Assembly: GCA_937901895.1 (NCBI GenBank)
Contig: CALGTD010000024.1
Span: forward strand, 1-8,311
Source: an uncultured Spartobacteria bacterium
GTDB taxonomy: Bacteria > Verrucomicrobiota > Verrucomicrobiia > Chthoniobacterales > JAATET01
Direction of reading: 5' to 3'
Length of the DNA: 8,311 nt
Shown here: positions 6,961-8,311 of the stretch, one piece after another
How positions within the stretch are numbered: position 1 is the first letter of the stretch
Layout of the letters: each line of letters begins with the position of its first letter
Translations under genes and position numbers: made by a program
The notes under the pieces: generated by a model
What the model saw: only the letters and a program-made list of their open reading frames with translations
Told to the model about the DNA's origin: nothing
Databases searched by the model: none

Positions 6961-7605
6961 ATGAAAAAGCCTCTATCAGTCTCTTCCTTGAATGATTTTG
7001 GCAGGATACGCCTGTCGAAGTCTTTCTTTATGAGAGATTTTTTATTCTCCGACATTGCTGCGATCCATGGTTTTTCAAACACGCCAGACGACCCCGATTT
7101 GGCTATCGCAGCGGGAAGTAAGCTCTGCGAAGAATTACTTGAGCCACTTCAAGACCGCTTCGGGCGTATCGCCATTCGTTCCGCCTATCGCTCGCCTGAA
7201 GTTAATGGCTTTGGCAATGAGATGCAGGCCCAGAAAAAGTCGGGTTACAACTGCGCGTCTAATGAAGCCAATTATGCCGGACATATCTGGGATAAGCGCG
7301 ATGCAGAAGGCCGGATGGGGGCCACCGCCTGCGTTGTCATCCCTGCCTTCTACGATGCCTTTCCAGCCGATGGCGATTGGACCAAGCTTGCGTGGTGGAT
7401 TCACGATCACCTACCCTATTCCAGCCTTTATTTCTTCCCAAAATTCTGGGCTGTAAACATCACATGGCGCGAACAGCCAGAACGTCGCATTGACAGTTAT
7501 GTTGCGCCAAAAGGATGCTTGACTAAGCCCGGAATGGCGAACTTTGATGGCTCACATGAAGCCGATTGGGCTGGGATTGAGCGGGCTATGCGGAAGAACC
7601 TTTAG
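6961..7605 (+). CDS. M15 peptidase-like (D-Ala-D-Ala carboxypeptidase-like) protein
   Basis: A 214-aa protein of a family usually left hypothetical. IRSAYRSPEVN (72-82) matches the SGYRSxxxN strand of M15 peptidases, and AGHIWDKRDAEGRMGATA (106-123) stands where their SxHxxGxAxD zinc motif would be. H108, D114 and the H148-D-H150 pair are candidate zinc ligands. Conserved-looking blocks also include LSKSFFMRDFLFSDIAAIHG near the start and WAVNITWREQP (163-173). If active, it would hydrolyse peptidoglycan cross-link peptides or a related D-amino-acid bond. No signal peptide is visible, so it would stay in the cytoplasm unless exported otherwise. An in-frame TGA about 30 bases upstream, with no other start codon between, fixes ATG6961; the ribosome site is weak. 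It lies 34 bp after the GYxP gene. The fold is a fair inference; the activity is unproven. Confidence 0.7.
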   Translation: MKKPLSVSSLNDFGRIRLSKSFFMRDFLFSDIAAIHGFSNTPDDPDLAIAAGSKLCEELLEPLQDRFGRIAIRSAYRSPEVNGFGNEMQAQKKSGYNCASNEANYAGHIWDKRDAEGRMGATACVVIPAFYDAFPADGDWTKLAWWIHDHLPYSSLYFFPKFWAVNITWREQPERRIDSYVAPKGCLTKPGMANFDGSHEADWAGIERAMRKNL

Positions 7606-7624
7606 CTGCCTCGTTCCGCGCAGT

Positions 7625-7804
7625 TCATTGTGGGCGGATACCACGTCTGGCGAGTTCGTCACCGATGATGCGGATTGTGAATGACGCATCGTTGAATGCC
7701 GAGCGGCAAGGTGCCTTGGCTTGGCAACGTAAGGCGCGGGCGAACAGATCGCGGAGCTGCGCGTTGGATTTTTTGCTTAGTTTTTCGCGTGTCAGGTAGA
7801 ACAT
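7625..7804 (-). CDS. Small hypothetical protein (59 aa)
   Basis: The minus-strand frame remains open to 7864, but the start is best placed at the ATG at 7804-7802, because AAGGAGGAG (7808-7816) precedes it at ideal spacing. The 59-aa product begins MFYLTREKLSKKSNAQLRDL and ends ELARRGIRPQ. It is basic, soluble and mostly helical by eye: a first helix with an alternating Leu pattern (SNAQLRDLFARAL), then a second around FTIRIIGDELARRG. I do not recognise a domain; short helical proteins of this kind are common in alphaproteobacterial accessory DNA. It converges on the M15-like gene with only 19 bp between the stops. Confidence 0.6.
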   Translation of the reverse strand: MFYLTREKLSKKSNAQLRDLFARALRCQAKAPCRSAFNDASFTIRIIGDELARRGIRPQ

Positions 7805-7807
7805 CGT

Positions 7808-7816
7808 CTCCTCCTT
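7808..7816 (-). promoter_or_regulatory. Near-consensus Shine-Dalgarno sequence setting the 7804 start
   Basis: On the minus strand the sequence reads AAGGAGGAG-ACG-ATG. GGAGG is five bases before the ATG. This is the strongest ribosome binding site in the window and overrides the longer upstream reading of the same frame. Confidence 0.8.
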
Positions 7817-8039
7817 CAAGTCTTTTTGCAGCCCGGCATGGGCCGCGTTCGGGAGGAGCCTCATTTCGCTATGTCAGTCGTGATGCATTCCGCACGCAGT
7901 TACGGAAGCGAAGGTTGCCGGAGCAGGCTTTACGCCTTGCATCCCTATGGCTGGCTACGAAGTAAGGTTCTGGGAGATAAGCGCGCTTTGATGGGCGCTT
8001 GAAAAGATATGGGGGGAGGAAAGAGGTCTGACTGGCCTC

Positions 8040-8168
8040 GTGGAAATCGTCCGCCAGAAAATCATCGCCAGTGAAGCGGCATACGGTCGTATGCAGTTTG
8101 CCAAATGTCCTGTTTTGCCGTTGCCTATCGGCCTGCGCTCTATGCGCATGGGCGCACCGAGCCTTTGA
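8040..8168 (+). CDS. Possible small ORF or gene remnant (42 aa)
   Basis: A GTG at 8040 opens a 42-aa frame reading VEIVRQKIIASEAAYGRM and ending RMGAPSL; the frame is open upstream to 7992. The purine-rich GGAGGAAAGAGG ends 13 bases before the GTG, too far for a good ribosome site. The amino-acid make-up is protein-like (an amphipathic helix at the start), so it may be a decayed gene fragment or a tiny gene. I do not recognise it. Confidence 0.15.
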   Translation: MEIVRQKIIASEAAYGRMQFAKCPVLPLPIGLRSMRMGAPSL

Positions 8169-8257
8169 AAAGTCTCGGCCCATTCGGGTGACGATCACGA
8201 ACGGGTGAAGTCTAGGGCGCTGCCCCCAGCGCGCTTCGGATCACGTTCCGCCCAGCA

Positions 8258-8311
8258 TGCGGATTCCGATGTGATCGCGCGCAGCGTTCCGATTTGATCG
8301 CGCGCAGCGTT
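8258..8311. mobile_element. Possible end of an IS21-family insertion sequence
   Basis: IS21-family elements carry multiple short terminal repeats at each end, and repeats of the TTCCGAT-TTGATCGCG kind are what I associate with alphaproteobacterial members. Here the array begins just inside a TG dinucleotide at 8258-8259, which could be the outer tip of the element, with its istA/istB genes to the right of the window. No transposase and no target duplication can be seen, so the assignment rests only on the repeat pattern. Confidence 0.35.
8264..8311. repeat. 23-bp tandem direct repeat, two full copies and the start of a third
   Basis: Copies at 8264-8286 and 8287-8309 are identical except for one base (G8271 against T8294). 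Each starts TTCCGAT(G/T)TGATCGCGC and ends GCAGCG. The last two bases of the window, TT, begin a third copy, so the array probably continues to the right. The unit contains TGATCGCG and would suit binding of a transposase or another DNA-binding protein. Confidence 0.9.

Larger units (their letters stand above)
7805..8257. other. About 450 bp without a convincing gene
   Basis: The stretch holds the 5' leader of the small minus-strand gene, then mixed sequence with several short frames on both strands, none with recognisable domains. An imperfect inverted repeat (AAGCGC at 7979-7984 with GCGCTT at 7995-8000) and a GC-rich hairpin (GCGCT at 8217-8221 with AGCGC at 8228-8232, loop of six) are visible; neither is followed by a T-run. 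A purine-rich run at 8011-8026 resembles a ribosome site. I see no tRNA, attachment site or origin. Confidence 0.5.

Noticed and set aside
7805..7864. Longer N-terminus for the small minus-strand gene (79 aa)
   Set aside because: The internal ATG at 7804 has a near-perfect Shine-Dalgarno sequence, while the upstream start has none; the extra residues would be translated from the ribosome site itself.
7869..8198. 109-aa minus-strand frame in the right intergenic region
   Set aside because: Rich in Arg, His and Ala with no domain, no ribosome site, and composition unlike a folded protein. A neighbouring 64-aa frame (7955-8149) is no better.
8264..8311. CRISPR array
   Set aside because: The 23-bp copies abut directly with no spacer between them, so this is a tandem repeat and not repeat-spacer structure.

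Overview
The window looks like an accessory (defence-type) island of a proteobacterium, most likely an alphaproteobacterium such as a sphingomonad or relative. That guess rests on the style of the proteins (the DUF6338 gene, the M15-like gene) and on a right-edge tandem repeat that resembles ends of IS21-family elements common in that class. No rRNA, tRNA or housekeeping marker fixes the taxonomy. All recognisable genes run on the + strand except one small gene near 7.7 kb.

Left part (1-1148): the C-terminal ~380 residues of a DUF6119/TIGR04141-type protein whose start lies outside the window. A 139-bp gap follows, with overlapping inverted repeats and a good sigma70-like promoter just upstream of the next gene.

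Centre (1288-6057): a tightly overlapping three-gene restriction-modification-like operon. It encodes a 217-aa protein with a clear SAM-binding motif I but no NPPY; a 526-aa Eco57I-type adenine methylase-like protein with NPPY but a degenerate motif I and a possible zinc site; and an ~850-aa protein fusing an N-terminal GIY-YIG-type nuclease domain to an SF2 (DEAD/DEAH-like) helicase. The two methylase-like proteins share an EVFTPP-x5-MLD element and have complementary motif sets. This suggests that two polypeptides make one methyltransferase, with the third protein acting as translocase and nuclease.

Right-centre (6088-7605): a three-helix membrane protein of the DUF6338 type, translationally coupled to a 67-aa Pro/Gly-rich peptide with three GYxP repeats, followed by an M15-peptidase-like protein with no visible signal peptide. 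The short gap after the helicase gene suggests that at least the DUF6338 pair can be read from the R-M transcript.

Right edge (7606-8311): a convergent 59-aa minus-strand gene with a very strong Shine-Dalgarno sequence, about 450 bp without a convincing gene, and two copies of a 23-bp tandem repeat (a third starts at the last base pair), possibly the terminal repeats of an IS21-family element to the right.

The strongest candidate for something little described is the split methylase plus GIY-YIG/helicase operon, together with its DUF6119 and DUF6338/GYxP neighbours. I recall similar three-gene sets in sequenced genomes, so the arrangement is probably a recurring family rather than unique to this strain.
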